64,000 nt of DNA from Nematopogon swammerdamellus (GCA_946902875.1 OX336359.1:3100001-3164000); one strand, 5' to 3'; counted from the first letter of the stretch, positions 10,674 to 25,203 are shown. Numbers and translations are program-made. The notes: generated from the letters alone by a model not told the origin.

Positions 10674-10912
10674 TTAAATTTTTTTTTTATGTAATCCGGT
10701 ATGGTTGGCTGAGTCGGAGGGGCCAAAGCGCATGCTCCGACCAGCCAATATCACCTCCGAGAAGGTAGGTGCCATACCGGAGACTTCCCTGGATTGCTGG
10801 CTATACTGGACTAGAGGAGAACACAACCGAGGCTGCTATGCGGCCATCTTACATCCAGTACGGTTGTACCAACCCAGTCAGCTACAATTTGAGCCTACCA
10901 CCTAGTAAGGGG
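10674..10912 (-). mobile_element. tRNA-class SINE body, 5'-truncated (minus)
   Basis: The A-tail (a T-run on plus) is at about 10674-10689, then TAATCCGGTATGG...GAGTCGGAGGGGCCAAAGC...ACCACCTAGTAAGGGG. It is the same body as the full-length copies at 21.9 and 58.6 kb. It lies only about 25 bp beyond the donor of exon 13. Confidence 0.85.
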
Positions 10913-10943
10913 CAATTTCCAATAAAGCAGAGATGCAACATAC

Positions 10944-11069
10944 CCAAGCCTGTAGACTCTGGACGGTAAGGACGATGTCCTCTCCAGCTGCCTTGATGAG
11001 CTGGACCGCCCGCTCGTGCGGCGCGCTACGCACGCACACACCGTCCACCTCCAGGATGCGATCGCCCGT
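10944..11069 (-). CDS. MPDZ: MPDZ-like exon 13: C-terminal half of PDZ-D
   Basis: 42 codons, phase 0 at both ends. Acceptor CTCCTGCAG, then TGDRILEVDGVCVRSAPHER and AVQLIKAAGEDIVLTVQSLQ, then donor GTATGT (10938-10943). It holds the GDRILEVDG strand, helix alpha-2 (HERAVQLIKAA) and the last strand of the PDZ fold. It joins exon 12 (...GELH) to give the usual GEL(K/H)TGDRI run. The His of HERAV sits at the helix position that normally reads the ligand -2 residue, as in class I PDZ domains. A SINE begins about 25 bp past the donor. Confidence 0.9.
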
Positions 11070-14000
11070 CTGCAGGAGGGTCATGTTTGAATATCGAATG
11101 CATTGGAATGGACATGCAATGCATAAGCGGCGCAAGGCGTGGGCGACGTGGGCGACAGCCCACGGCCTCGCGGTCCGAGGGGCCTCACGCCTCGAAAGTT
11201 CATGCAGCTTTGATTCATGAAAAATATTAAGATAGATCTATGAGACCCTGAGTAAACATGTTTAGACTTAATCAAAGGCAAACTAAAGCTTACTATAAAG
11301 CCTTTATCAGACACAAGATGATGAATTATACGCTAGGCTAATAAAAAAGAAAGAAACCGCAGAAACAAGAGCCAAAACAGAAATATCACACTACCCACAT
11401 ACACCATGCTGACGATATTCTGATTATGTAACTACCCGAAACACAATATTACACACACAGCAATACCCAACTATATAGTAGCGAGTGTAGAAGCGACTCG
11501 TGCTTTGAAAGCGAATGGACTCTGGTCCTGTCTTCCGGCGTGTGTGTTTCTCGAATCCTTTAACCTGAGTGTCTTCAAACGTCGTATTAACAGGCTAGAC
11601 CTAGACAGCTAGTCCAACAGTCCGCAAATCTGCTGGCATGGCACCTAACTGCGCGTGATTTCGCGAGGAGAGGTGTTTTTGGCTCTGTCGAATGCACCAT
11701 TGGTCTCTCGGCACAGCCAACCATGTTGGTTTACATAAAAAAAAAATGCCGGCCGCGCAAAACATAAATAACATAGGATAGGAGTATCACTAAGGCCCAC
11801 TTGCACCAACACAAATTTAATATATAAACCAGTTTAACTCGTTAAGCTAGCACCCGTTGACTGTGGGAACCGCGTTTAAATCCATAACTCGCTCGTCACT
11901 CGCAAAAGTCACTCGCGGCCACTTTTTTTTAATTTTGATTACAGATTCGTATTCAGAGCCTACACAGACACCCAGATATCAATTTTGAAAGCAATCGGTC
12001 CAGTAACTAAAAAGTTCAAAATGGCGGCAAGTATACATTGAAAATTTCACTTTAGCTTCACATACGATTCGGCTTAAAAATAATAAAAATGGAATACCTA
12101 TTGCAAAGTTTCCAAAATTTAGTGAAACTTTCACTGCAAAATTGTCGTTTAGTTAGCGAGTAAAAATAAAACATGTGCATATAAGTTGATGTTTTTCTTT
12201 TTTTCTTGCCCTCCAATAATGTTAAGAGGTACATATACATAGATAGTCATAATTAAAAATGTTTCCTTTTAAATTACGTCAAATATAATTTATAATATTG
12301 TCCACTACAAACTTCTCATAAAGAGTGCCAACCCTGTACCCAAGTTATCGAGGTCGCACCAATACACGCAAAGGCGCCCGCGTACGTGAGCAGTAGGTAC
12401 ACATTTTCGGCCGCTTCATAGAAAATGTGACTAGTGTCACGGGTTTGGTATAACGCTGTCTGCGCTTGAGATGCAAGGACTATAGAACCGTGCCTAAATA
12501 AAAGTAGCCTAGCAACAGCGGCGCGCTGCGGAGCGGGGGCGGCGGCGGCGGCGGCACTGTGGTGGCGCGGAGCGGTGACGACGCGGCGGCGCGGCGCGGC
12601 GCGGAGGAGCGGCGGCGCGGCGCGGAGGAGCGGCTTGTTATTGCTTGCTTGCATGCGTGAGTGGCACGCTGCTACTGAGTTACCGCACCGCACCGCACCC
12701 CACCGCACCGTGCCATGCTGCCGCCGCGCGCGCCGCGCGCGCCGGCCGGTACCTATGTTGCTATGATATTTGCCATACATACCTAAATGCCTATCTACCT
12801 ATTACCTACCTACCTATTTTTATTTTAGTTTTCATCGATAGTCTATTTAGAGGTTTATAAAAAGTGGTAAGTACATGAACTAAAATAATTTGGAAGAAAT
12901 TACAATAAAATGTTATTTAGGTAAAATAATAAAAAATAAAAAATTAGAATCACGCATCAGTTACATAAGCCACAATCATTTTAATAATTAAAATAATAAA
13001 AAAGCAAAAAAAAAAAACATACGAAAGTGGGATTCGAACCCCGAACCATCAACTCTTTAGGCTGATAGCGACAAACTACGCTAAATGTGACTTGAACGTG
13101 CGAAGCGAAATTAGCAGTCGCATGGTACATTATGTAGAATTCCCGAATGCTCAAGGTCGTTGGCGTTTGTCACGGCCTTAATAGATCGAAAACTCTATCC
13201 ACAAGTGACTTGCTTGCGTATTGCGTCCATAATTGCGCACGAACTTGACGGCTTACACTATACCAAAGCGCAAGAGTTATACTTGTAATATTCTTTAACC
13301 TTCGGAAATCTGCCGCCTCCTGAAGTCTGCCGCCTCTTGGCCGCGGCCTATACGGCCTAATGGGAAATTCAGGACTGGCTCTGTTACACTGTTGACTCTG
13401 CTTTCACGAGTCATGAGCGCACTTTTCATTGGTCGGTTTGACGGGATGTGACGTCGACGGCGCCGACGCTTCACGCGATTGGTTCGTCAGTCAGCGTCAG
13501 TCGATGCTCGTCGCCTATTGGGCTTACACGCGTCGTTCGGCTATTATACACTTAATCTTAATCTGTGCTCATGCATGACTCGTGAATGCAACTGTAGTGA
13601 ATGTATATATTGACAGATAACATAATATTATCAAGTTCCATTAAAAAAAGTTCAAAATGTGATGAAGTGATGAAACTCACATGCAACTCCCCGCAAAGAC
13701 CGGCGGGGCTGTCAGGAACTACATTCTTGATAAAAATGCCGAAGATTCCCTTGTCATCCGCATCGTTGGCTCGGTTTGAGATTATGTCCACCTGCGAAGC
13801 ATAAACTGACTGTATTGTGTATTCATTCATTATCATTTCGTTGACATTATCTTTCCGCGAGGCAAACTGTTACTGGGCATCGAGCATAAATAAAATAAAA
13901 ATAAATAATAATATTTTATTTTACTCTTAGCTGAGCTGTTGCAGCTAAAAAATATAATACCCCCCGTGATTCAATGCTTTTACGTTCACTCCTGGACATA

Positions 14001-17000
14001 AACCTCTCTAATCTTCCTCCTACAGTCCTCCAGCTGTACGGAACCACCTTTAACGCACTTGATGTCGTCATTCCACATGTCGTTTCAAGTTTAATACAGT
14101 AACCGAATATAACCGACACGACAGAAGACGGTCGCATAGCAGCCTCGGCTGTGTTCTCTTCTGTTCCAGTAAAGCCAGAGATCCAGAGGAAAGAATTCGA
14201 TGTGGCAACTTTCGGGGGTGATATATAGGCCTGCCACCCCTCCGGGTTTGACCCGGAGTCTACGGGTTTGAATGGTGTATATCCGGACTACGGGTTAACA
14301 TCGTATATCTCCGGGTCAGACCGGGCGGGGGCGGTGCGTCGAGCCGAGCGGTGAATTCGGCTCGACTGACTGAATCACTGGATGGACATCGGACGAATCG
14401 GATGCACCGTACGCGTGCGCGCGCGATTATGGGTTCAATTATTAAAAGTAACATATTTCACAGAATTACCGAAAATATTGGGGATTATCAATGTTTTTTT
14501 TCTTAATGAAAAATTTATGGACAGGCGAAAGAAACTGCTTATCAGTCGACATGGTGAAGTCAGAGTTAATTATAAAGATTAAAATTATAATATGACCTGT
14601 CAAGAATTTTTAAAGTTTTTGAAAAAACCAGAGCAAGAAAAGTTGATAAAAAAATCACAAACAAATAAAAAATATTATTTTAAAAATCAAGCTGGTCCTA
14701 GCAGCATTGTTTAAGTTGTATCGTTAATATAATTATCTGTTTTAATTACAATTTGTAAAATGATACCGCTGAAAATTTACGTTTTATTTCATAAACATTT
14801 TGAATTTTGTGAATACTCCGGGTCTGCCATTTTTTTAAGGTGGCAGCCCTAGTGATATATCCCATCTGACTAAGCCGCGTGGGCTTATATCCGATGTGGC
14901 TATAGGTACCGCCAAGAGTTAGGAGTGCTCGGCGAAAAATGTGGGGTAAACTCGCCATGTGTCGGTGCGGGATAGACGCGTGCGTTAAGCTGGCTTCCCA
15001 CGGTGCGTGATTCTGCGGATTACCACGCACGGCCGACCACCACAGACAGCCACACACCGCGCACCGAGGCTCTTCCACCGGTGCGCGGAACACGTTTTGA
15101 CACGCACGCGTCTGTGTTTATACGGAGGACCACGGACTCCACCGCACGAGCACGCACGAGCTCGCACCGCACCTTTGAAGTACCGACTCGCGGCGGATCC
15201 GTCGCAGCGCTACGGACATGTCTGCGCTTTCACGACGACACTCTTCCCATGGTGCGTCGTGCGGGCTGATCAGCGTTCGTCCGCAATATCACGCACCGTG
15301 GCAAGCCAGCTTTAGATTATTATTTTAGAAGAGATACCACCACAATTTTCACCGAGCGCTCTTAATTCGTGCCGCTATCCATACATTGGATTGCAAAAAA
15401 AAATCAACTCACCTTTCCACCAACAATGCTTATGCCAAGAGATCCCTTCGCACTCTTCCGCCGGAGCGTGACACTCCTCGCTGTGCCCCAGCGCTGCATC
15501 AGCACGTCGCCTTCTTCGTCCTTGCTCGTCTCGGCGGAGACGGAGACGGTCATCTTAGGCGGGGGAGCGTAGCTGAGGACAAGATGACATTGATATGGGA
15601 CAGTTCGAGGTGCGACAGTTCGACAAGGAACAGTTCGACATGGGACAGTTCGACATAGGATAGTTCGACAAGGGACAGTTCGACATGGCACCGTTCGACA
15701 TGGGTCAGTTCGACATAGGACAGTTCGACAAGGGACACTTCGACATGGCACCGTTCGACATAGGACAGTTCGACATAGGACAGTTCGACAAGGGACAGTT
15801 CGACATGGCACCGTTCGACATGGGACAGTTCGACATGGGACAGTTCGACATGGCACCGTTCGACATGGGACAGTTCGACATGACACCGTTCGACATAGGA
15901 CAGTTCGACATAGGACAGTTCGACATAGGACAGTTCGACATGGCACCGTTCGACATAGGACAGTTCGACATAGGACAGTTCGACAAGGGACAGTTCGACA
16001 TGGCACCGTTCGACATGGGTCAGTTCGACATAGGACAGTTTGACAAGGGACAGTTCGACATGGCACCGTTCGACATAGGACAGTTCGACATTGGACAGTT
16101 CGACAAGGGACAGTTCGACATGGCACCGTTCGATATGGGTCAGTTCGACATAGGACAGTTCGACAAGGGACAGTTCGACATGGCACCGTTCGACATGGGA
16201 CAGTTCGACATAGGACAGTTCGACATGGCACCGTTCGACATGGGACAGTTCGACATAGGACAGTTCGACAAGGGACAGTTCGACATGGGACAGGTCGACA
16301 TAGGACAGTTCGACAAGGGACAGTTAGACATGGCACCGTTCGACATGGGACAGTTCGACATAGGACAGTTCGACATGGCACCGTTCGACATGGGACAGTT
16401 CGACATAGGACAGTTCGACAAGGGACAGTTCGACATGGCACCGTTCTACATAGGACAGTTCGACATAGGACAGTTCGACAAGGGACAGTTCGACATGGGA
16501 CAGTTCGACATAGGACAGTTCGACAAGGGACAGTTAGACATGGCACCGTTCGACATGGGACAGTTCGACATAGGACAGTTCGACAAGGGACAGTTCGACA
16601 TGGGACAGTTCGACATAGGACAGTTCGACAAGGGACAGTTAGACATGGCACCGTTCGACATGGGACAGTTCGACATAGGACAGTTCGACATATTATGACA
16701 GTTCGACATGGAACAGTTCGACATGGGAAAATTCGACAAGGGACAGTTCGACATAGGACAGTTCGACATAGGACAGTTCGACAAGGGACAGTTCGACATG
16801 GGACAGTTCGATATAGGACAGTTCGACAAGGGACAGTTCGACATAGGACAGTTCGACAAGGGACAGTTAGACATGGCACCGTTCGACATGGGACAGTTCG
16901 ACATAGGACAGTTCGACAAGGGACAGTTCGACATGGCACCGTTCGACATGGGACAGTTCGACATAGGACAGTTCGACAAGGGACAGTTCGACATGGGACA

Positions 17001-20000
17001 GTTCGACATAGGACAGTTCGACAAGGGACAGTTAGACATGGCACCGTTCGACATGGGACAGTTCGACATAGGACAGTTCGACAAGGGACAGTTAGACATG
17101 GCACCGTTCGACATGGGATAGTTCGACATAGGACAGTTCGACAAGGGACAGTTCGACATGGGACAGTTCGACATAGGACAGTTCGACAAGGGACAGTTAG
17201 ACATGGCACCGTTCGACATGGGACAGTTCGACATAGGACAGTTCGACATATTATGACAGTTCGACATGGAACAGTTCGACATGGGACAGTTCGACATAGG
17301 ACAGTTCGACATATTATGACAGTTCGACATGGAACAGTTCGACATGGGAAAATTCGACAAGGGACAGTTCGACATAGGACAGTTCGACATAGGACAGTTC
17401 GACAAGGGACAGTTCGACATGGGACAGTTCGATATAGGACAGTTCGACAAGGGACAGTTCGACATAGGACAGTTCGACATGGGACAGTTCGACATAGGAC
17501 AGTTCGACATATTATGACAGTTCGACATGGAACAGTTCGACATGGGACAGTTCGACATGGGACAGTTCGACATAGGACAGTTCGACAAGGGACAGTTAGA
17601 CATGGCACCGTTCGACATGGGATAGTTCGACATAGGACAGTTCGACAAGGGACAGTTCGACATGGGACAGTTCGATATAGGACAGTTCGACAAGGGACAG
17701 TTCGACATAGGACAGTTCGACATGGGACAGTTCGACATAGGACAGTTCGACATATTATGACAGTTCGACATGGGACAGTTCGACATAGGACAGTTCGACA
17801 TATTATGACAGTTCGACATGGAACAGTTCGACATGGGACAGTTCGACATGGAACTTTCGATACGAGGATTATTACTCAACATGGAACAGTTCGACTCGAG
17901 ATCATTCGATGCGATCTTTTTGACGGGGGGCAATTCGACACGGTACAACTCGGCGTGAGAAAATTCGACATTACATCTTTCTACATGGGACAAAATTCGA
18001 CGTGCGATAATTCAGTGAGACTATTCGACATGAGACAGTTCGATACAGGACTATTCGACGCGAGATCATTTGGTATGTATGAGAATATACGACCTGTGAC
18101 CATTCGACACAAGAATTCGCGGTTTCATTCATTCTCACTATACTAATCCGCCTACCGGCATCTCCTTGAGGGTGAAATTGGCTATACCAGAGACTCTGGC
18201 TTAGAGTTCAGCGACCCAATACTGTTAACTATAATCCCAAAAACCGGCCAAGTGCGAGACCGACTCGCCCACCGACGTTTCCGTACGACGTCGTATTTGG
18301 CCGATTTTTATTATTTGATTATTTGACTTTTGAGGGTGCACTATGATCCCACCAAGTTAGACGTATATGTATAACCGTTATTACAAGAGAGGAAAAACAA
18401 AATAACGTTGAAAAATCAAGTTTCTTGTATGGGGATCGCTTAATTTTTTTCCTTTTTTGTTTTAAATTTATTATTTGTTATTATATCCGCAATAATAACA
18501 CATATTCTGTGAAAATTTCAACCGGCTACCTATTACGGTTCAAAAGATACAGCCCTCGGACGTACAGACAGACAGACAGACAGACGGCGTAGGCTCAGTT
18601 ATGTGCTTCCGTATGTATAAGAACACCTAATAAAAACAAAAATCAATATTTACAATACACCTGACTACATTCGATCCACATATGTAGTTTGTTCGTATAA
18701 TTTATTATTTCGCTGCGGTTCGCTGCACCGTCCTCACACCCTGCTCGCTCCGCTGAACACATCTGAAGCCCCTGCCGCTTCCCTCTCGCCTCCTACTCCC
18801 GCCCCGTCCGCTCAAAGCCTACCCAGGACCCAGAGCCGACAACAGGTGCACGCTTCCAATGCACCCATCCAATACAACACCATACCATAGTAAAAGGAGA
18901 CCAGTAGGTTAACTGGAGCCCGTTTTTTAAATAACTACCTACGCTGCGCAGAGCTACCAGGGCTGTCACAACTCACAACACTAACACAATTTGACAGGCA
19001 GTCAGCCCATCATATGGTGGAAATGCAATTCCTGAGAGAGACAAAGGAGAGAAGGAGAGCGAGAAAGGGGGGGAGGGGGGAGGAGAGGGAGAGAGATAGA
19101 GAGGGGGGAGAGAGAGAGAGAGAGCGGCCGGCACATGTGCGTGACCGAGCGCGGGGCGGCCTGCGGCCATCACAGACTACAAGCGAGGCAAGTGAGAATG
19201 TAAGTAGTGGTTGTGTACGGACAGACAGCGTGCGCTGGCGCGCGCTTGTGTGAGTGCGAAATCGGCGCGCTTGTATGTAGATATTTAACTAGTCTGTTTA
19301 AACTATGCCCATACTATGTATAACTCGATTCAATTATAAAGATTCGTGCGGTTGCACCGAGCCGGATGGGATTAACCCACAGCCCAGATATGCAGTCGCC
19401 AGACGAACGATCAAGTGTCTAGCGGAGTTGTACATATGGCCAGTGAGCTAATATGTATTCTACTAGAGGGTCACGGGCATGGCTCCACCGAGTTTTTTTA
19501 ATAGAAATCACGACATGTGGCGCCGAGCCACTATAACGACGCCCATGGACATTCGGTTGTACGCGGAGGTTGCGAATGCCATACCGGCCTGACAGGTGCC
19601 CATTTACGCCTCACTTAAAGGACCCGAGACATGCTTTGGGGGCAATATGTGGGCAGGGAGAGCGTTCCAGAGTTAACCAGTTCTGTGGAGGAAAGATCTG
19701 CGGAACCGATTGATACGCATCCGTGGTCAGTCCGGCGTATAAGGATGCAATCCAGTGCGCGTTGTGCGGAGTTGAGACCAAATTGACCAGTTGAGACCAG
19801 TCGATCGCGAGCGACCAAACTCGTTGCACGCGCCGCCTGCTGCGTGCATGGCGTCTCGGGCTATGCCCGGTTGTGTGTTGCGAAAATGATACCACAATGT
19901 TGGAAAAACTGATGATGTGATGACGGACATATTGCGTTGGCCTTGGCTGGCGTTGTCACCGAACGCTCTTCTCTCCCGCTCTCTTCCCTCCCCGCGCGAG

Positions 20001-23000
20001 CTCTCCTCTACCGCTCGGCTCTGCGCTCCGCCACCCCGCTTCCTACCGCGTACAATTCCCTCAAAACTTTAATGCCGCTCGACCAACCTGAGCAATCAAC
20101 GAATTTTAGGTCATAATTCGTAGAAAATAGGGTAGACTTTAATGTCGCTCGCATCTTGGGTTCGCACAAGTGCAGTCAAGCAATTATCTACCTACGAGTG
20201 ATGACCAAAAATTCTTTGACTGCGCAGGTAGGTCGAGCGGCATTTATTTAACGACACAATTTATCTGTGTCTTTCTTTGGTCGTTTCCTTTCTTCAGATT
20301 TGATCAAAGGAAATTTCAAAATTGAAACGAGCATAGAAATTTCTCTAGGTGGTCGAACCATTGAATCTCTAGTTAGTGTGCAAAAATTTTTTTTTTCGGA
20401 GGGGGTTTGATTGAACCCTCAACTTGGCACGCCTATGACTTATAGAAATACGTCATCTCGTGATTTCTTTCAGTCATGATTTCGAATTTGTTGCATTTGT
20501 GTTTGAAACCCTCGGTCGGTGGAAGCAGTGAGGCGTGTCGTACAAAGTCGGACACGTCGATACGTAGTGTGGTTTTTCGTTCAAGATAGTTCTTTGTGGA
20601 GATTGAGTGGACTGTATAGTTGAATTTTAGGTTGGTTTGGACGCAAAACACTTGTTATTTTTTAATAACAAGCGTTTTGCCTCCAACTTCTTCGAATTCA
20701 CTCACGTCTTTATTTTATCATGGCGGCAGTAACAAGGGAAGATTATTCAGCATAGACAAAAGACGACAGAGAGCCGTTAATGAGCCGACGACCAATCAAA
20801 ACGCCGTATTTGGCTCGGCACGTGTAACTGTCAACATTGGGCTAGGAATACTTTGCCTACTGAAGGTTGGCATGAAACAAGCAGTGAAGCCATAAGCTTC
20901 TTGAAGAGGCTTGACACTCTGCTGATGGACGAAACTAGTGTCCCGCAATCAAGGGCCTACTTCATTCAAAGGGGTATTTCTTCCTTCCAATATTCCTTGC
21001 CATTCAGCGGGGTAATGCCGCAAGTATTCTGGGAGCTTATGAAAACGCCCCTTTTGATAGTTATTTTAATGTTTGTAAGGGAGTATTTAATTCTTTAGTT
21101 AATTGTATTACTTTTTTATTTTCTTGATTAAATCAACCTTTTTCAGCTGTTACCTTCGGAACGGATTGGATTGGGGCCGCAAAGGTGGATGCGATGAAAA
21201 TGTCGCCGCCAAAACGCTCGTCTGAGCGCGGCCTTGAGGTAGAATCGCAAGTGTCAAGGTGAGAAAGCTCTTCCAAGCACCCACTTGACCGAATTGACAT
21301 AGTCAGCGAAGCTTTCTCTATTGTTCACCCCTCCAACAGAACGTGGCCGAGAGGTAAAGGGCTCGCCTAGTTGCAAAATGCAGAAGGTTCAAAAGACGTA
21401 AACTCGCATGGAAGCGTTAACATCGTTAGTGTAAAGGCACTGAATTGGGAGTTGTCAGTCAGTTAGTCAGCGTGTAAGCGTCCACTGCTGGACATACGCC
21501 TCTCCAATTTCGCTCCAGTCCTCCCGGCCTTCAGCGATGTCGTCGTCCCACCTGGCGGGTGGTCTTCCCACACTCCGTTTTCCTATCCATCCACGGCCGC
21601 CAGTGTAGGGCACGGCTACTCCAACGGTTAATCGTCTCTTCGGTTAACGTGCCCAGCCCACTGCCACTTGAGCTTAGCCACCCGGTGTCCAATATCGACT
21701 ACATTGGTGCGTCGGCGGATTGCCTCGTTAAGCACCATATCACGTAGCGATATTCCCAGCATGGCTCGCTCCATTGCTCGCAGGGCAACTTTCAACATTT
21801 GGACAATAGCGACCGGCAAATTGGGAGTTCGCTAGAAATGAAATAACAGCGCGTTAGTACGGGAACCACATGTCGCCATTTTACGTTCAATATTTTGAAC
21901 GAACGCTTAATTTAGCACACTAAGCAAAGACCGTACCAAAGCGGCGCCGGCGGGTGACCGAGTGGTTTGGGCATCGGCTTCTCATGCGAGAGGTCATCGG
22001 TTCGAATCCGGTCGGCGTGTACCAATGAGTTTTTTCTGACGAAAAAATTAATGTGCATACCTACACCTGCTGCTTCACCGTTCGGAACCGGTGTAAAACT
22101 GTAGGTCCCTTCCTTTGCCCCTTACTAGGTGGTAGGCTCAAATTGTAGCCGACTGGGTTGGTACCACCGTACTGGATGTAAGATGGCCGCATAGCAGCCT
22201 CTAGTCCAGTATAGCCAGCAATCAAGGGAAGTCTCCGGTATGGCACCTACCTTCTCGGAGGTGATATTGGCTGGTCGGAACATGCGCTTTGGCCCCTCCG
22301 ACTCAGCCACCCATACCGGATTACATAAAAACCAAACTAAATAGACGCGAGCATATTATGAGAGTGGAAGAGGCGGCAGATGTGTTTCAGGATCGTGGCA
22401 CGTGGAGATCCGTTGTCCCTGCCAACCCCACCGGGAAACAGGCGTGATATGTATGTACATATGTATGAATACAGAAAATACGTGTTCCATTGTGAATCTG
22501 AGGCATTATTAAATATCAAATTTATTTGAGATCTCCAAGAATTTCCTAATGAGCAATTATTTCTAGAAAAACGTTACGAAATAACATATAAACGTACGTA
22601 TTTTTTTATTTATCTACGCTTATTTTCGTATACTTTAAACATACCTTATAGGTATATGAAAAACAAAAATATATTTTTATTTCACGCTTTGTACAGGTGC
22701 GGCAGAAAGTTCGGACTCTAAAAAAATCATAAAATCGTCAATTTCTCCTTAAAAACAAATTTATTGACGGATTCTAGCTCGTAATTAAATAGCTTTTTCG
22801 AAACTCAACAAAAACATCTTTCATGTAAAGGATTGGTGCGTTATTTTTTTTTTATTTTTTATGGAAACTGACACGGTTGGCTACATCACCTAGAACATCC
22901 GTGATGTCAGCCCATAACACCGGGTGAACTTGGTGCCACTTCAGTGCTTCCCTTCGGTCGTGCCGGCTACACTGAACGAGACGGAAAACACAAAGTATTT

Positions 23001-25165
23001 ACACAGCCGTTTCGACCGACCTTTCATTCAGTGCGGTGGTATCAATCCGGGCGGATTAAACCCTACCACCTAGTAATATAAGAAGGGAGTCATATCCCTT
23101 AGTCGCCTTTTACGACATACACGGGGAGAGATGCAGTGGGGTTATTCTTTTAAAGTACCGGCCCCACACGGTACGTAACCCAAACTTGCGCCATTGGCCC
23201 TTAGTTTTTCGAAGACGATAATGGGAATGCTGTTACCGTGAACTCCGAGGGCTTATGTTCGGATAATAAACAACTTCTTTTTGCCTGAATTACGACGAAG
23301 ACATATTCCGAACCGACGTGCGTGGTTTCAACAGGATCGGGCGACGGTTCACACAGCTAGAGCATCAATTGACGTTATTCGCCCTCTCTTTCATGGTCGC
23401 CTCATTTGCCGACATTCGGCGACAGTCATTGGCCTCCACGACCCGTATTCGCCCGTACTCCTCTTTCAAGGCGTCACTTTCGCTGGTTGGAGCAGGATGC
23501 AACACGATCAATCATTCAAAAATTAGGTTTTTATTTTTTTATTCCAAAACTACGGATCGAAACAAAAAAGTAAAAAGCTACGGATTTAGATATATATTCA
23601 ACAAATAAAATATATTTTTCCAAATCCCATAAATACGTTTTTATATATCTAAATTCAGAGGCATGTTCATGACTTTTTTCTATCGAGCGAAGTTAATCAA
23701 ATCGTGTTTTCAAAAACCTATCGATCTGCGCTGATAGCTGAAGTGTTACATAATATTAAAACTGAATCTGTCAGGTGAGTAATATTGGTGGTAAGCTTCT
23801 TGAAATTCGAGTCAGACGCAGCCTCACGTCGCCTAAACCATGTGCGATTATTTCTTGTGGGGTCACCTCAAGGCACGCACGTGTATATGAGCACAAGCCC
23901 CGAACATTAGAAGAACTTAAGAAAGCTATTGGCGTGGAAGTCGTCCAAATTGACAGAGCTATGTTGGAAAGAGTGGATGCCAACTTCCAAGAAAGCCTAT
24001 AGCTGTGCATCATCAATAACGGACACCAAATGAAAGATGTGGTTTCCCGCTCCTAAGTTTCCAAAATATAATTTCATTACGAGCTAGAATCCGTCAATAT
24101 TTTTTTAAAGTAGATATTAACTATTTTATCATTTTTAAACTGTTGGACCATTCTGCCGCCCCGTTACACAGGATAGGGTTTCGGGATATGGTTTCGTTAC
24201 TTCAGGGTACGAAAGGCGTCCATATTAGAAGCCAAAAAGCTCTGAAACTTTTTCCCAAATTCTAAAAAAGGTAAATTTAGTTATAGTATCACACAGAGAG
24301 TCTACAAACGCAATATCTCATAAAAAAAAATTACTTACTCCATGACCATACCTTACAGATATTAGTATTGATGATGCATTTTTGTTGAATATATTTTTTC
24401 AGGAAAGCATGTAAAAAATACATGTCCGTTTGTATAATTCAAAATTATTCACCTGTAAGTGTAAATGGTATGCAGCTCTGTATAGTCCAAGTAGCGGGGG
24501 CAGCGAAGAGGCAGAATGAGTAGAGTTGTGCAATGTTCAGAAATGGCACAATTCTGTTCTTATTTTTAAATTAGAAATTGTCAAAGATTCTTATCTAAGT
24601 ACCTATGCGATTTTATGAGTCTCTTAATTAGGGGACATAGTAACCTACCTGTATATATTGATATGAATCAATATCCAGTCAAAGTATCAATTGGTTATTT
24701 TCTATTATATTCAAAGTATGCTGAGTTGTGTTGCTTTAGACCTCTGATGAACAGACGGGCAGTCAATCAGACGTGCGTTTTCTATTTTAAATCTCGTGTT
24801 GACATGTTCACAGATACAGAGACAGAGAGAGATTGTTTATTGTTTATTGTATAATTTCATCCATAGGTAGGTAACCTACGCTTGGATATGTCGAAAATTT
24901 CGCCAGTTCTAAAATCAGTGCGAAGAAGAACTGACAAACAAACATCGCAAGTCACAATGTTTTGTTAGTACCTTATTATAAGTATTATATTAAAGTAATT
25001 TCCAATAATTTGTAACCCATACTACCGCTCACAAGAACATTAATATTTACAGCATAAACATGAATACTCAAGAATCTGACCACACTGCCTATTTAAATTA
25101 CCTATATCTGGTGTATAGTGCCATCGTCAATTTTGATACTTCATATATCAAGTCAAATAATGAAA

Positions 25166-25203
<38 letters not shown>

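Larger units (their letters stand above)
22694..24163 (+). mobile_element. mariner-like element, inactivated, with nested insertions
   Basis: The TIRs CAGGTGCGGCAG (left) and CTGCCGCCCCGT (right) extend about 90 bp into a shared inner block (TTGACGGATTCTAGCTCGTAAT) and are flanked by TA. A SINE (22846-23167) and an unrelated insert (about 23470-23815) split it. Transposase remnants lie at 23281-23460 and 23820-24003. Confidence 0.8.

Noticed and set aside
12316..12780. 154-codon minus-strand frame
   Set aside because: It runs through a GC-rich low-complexity block with Arg/Ala runs, has no domain and no match to the gene's exon chain.
13020..13085. Functional tRNA gene on minus
   Set aside because: Only the T arm is convincing.
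15404..17608. 734-codon minus-strand open frame of Arg-Thr-Val-Pro-Cys repeats, and plus-strand frames of 337 and 483 codons
   Set aside because: All lie in a 15-bp minisatellite whose unit length is divisible by 3 and has few stops. The only coding part is the 160-bp exon 11 at the end.
16446..17993. 515-codon minus-strand frame of Met-Ser-Asn-Cys-Pro repeats
   Set aside because: Another frame of the same minisatellite, with no start context, domain or splice logic.
23800..24003. Host gene exon
   Set aside because: The motifs EHKPRTLEELKKAI and IDRAMLERVDANF are a mariner transposase C-terminus inside matching TIRs.
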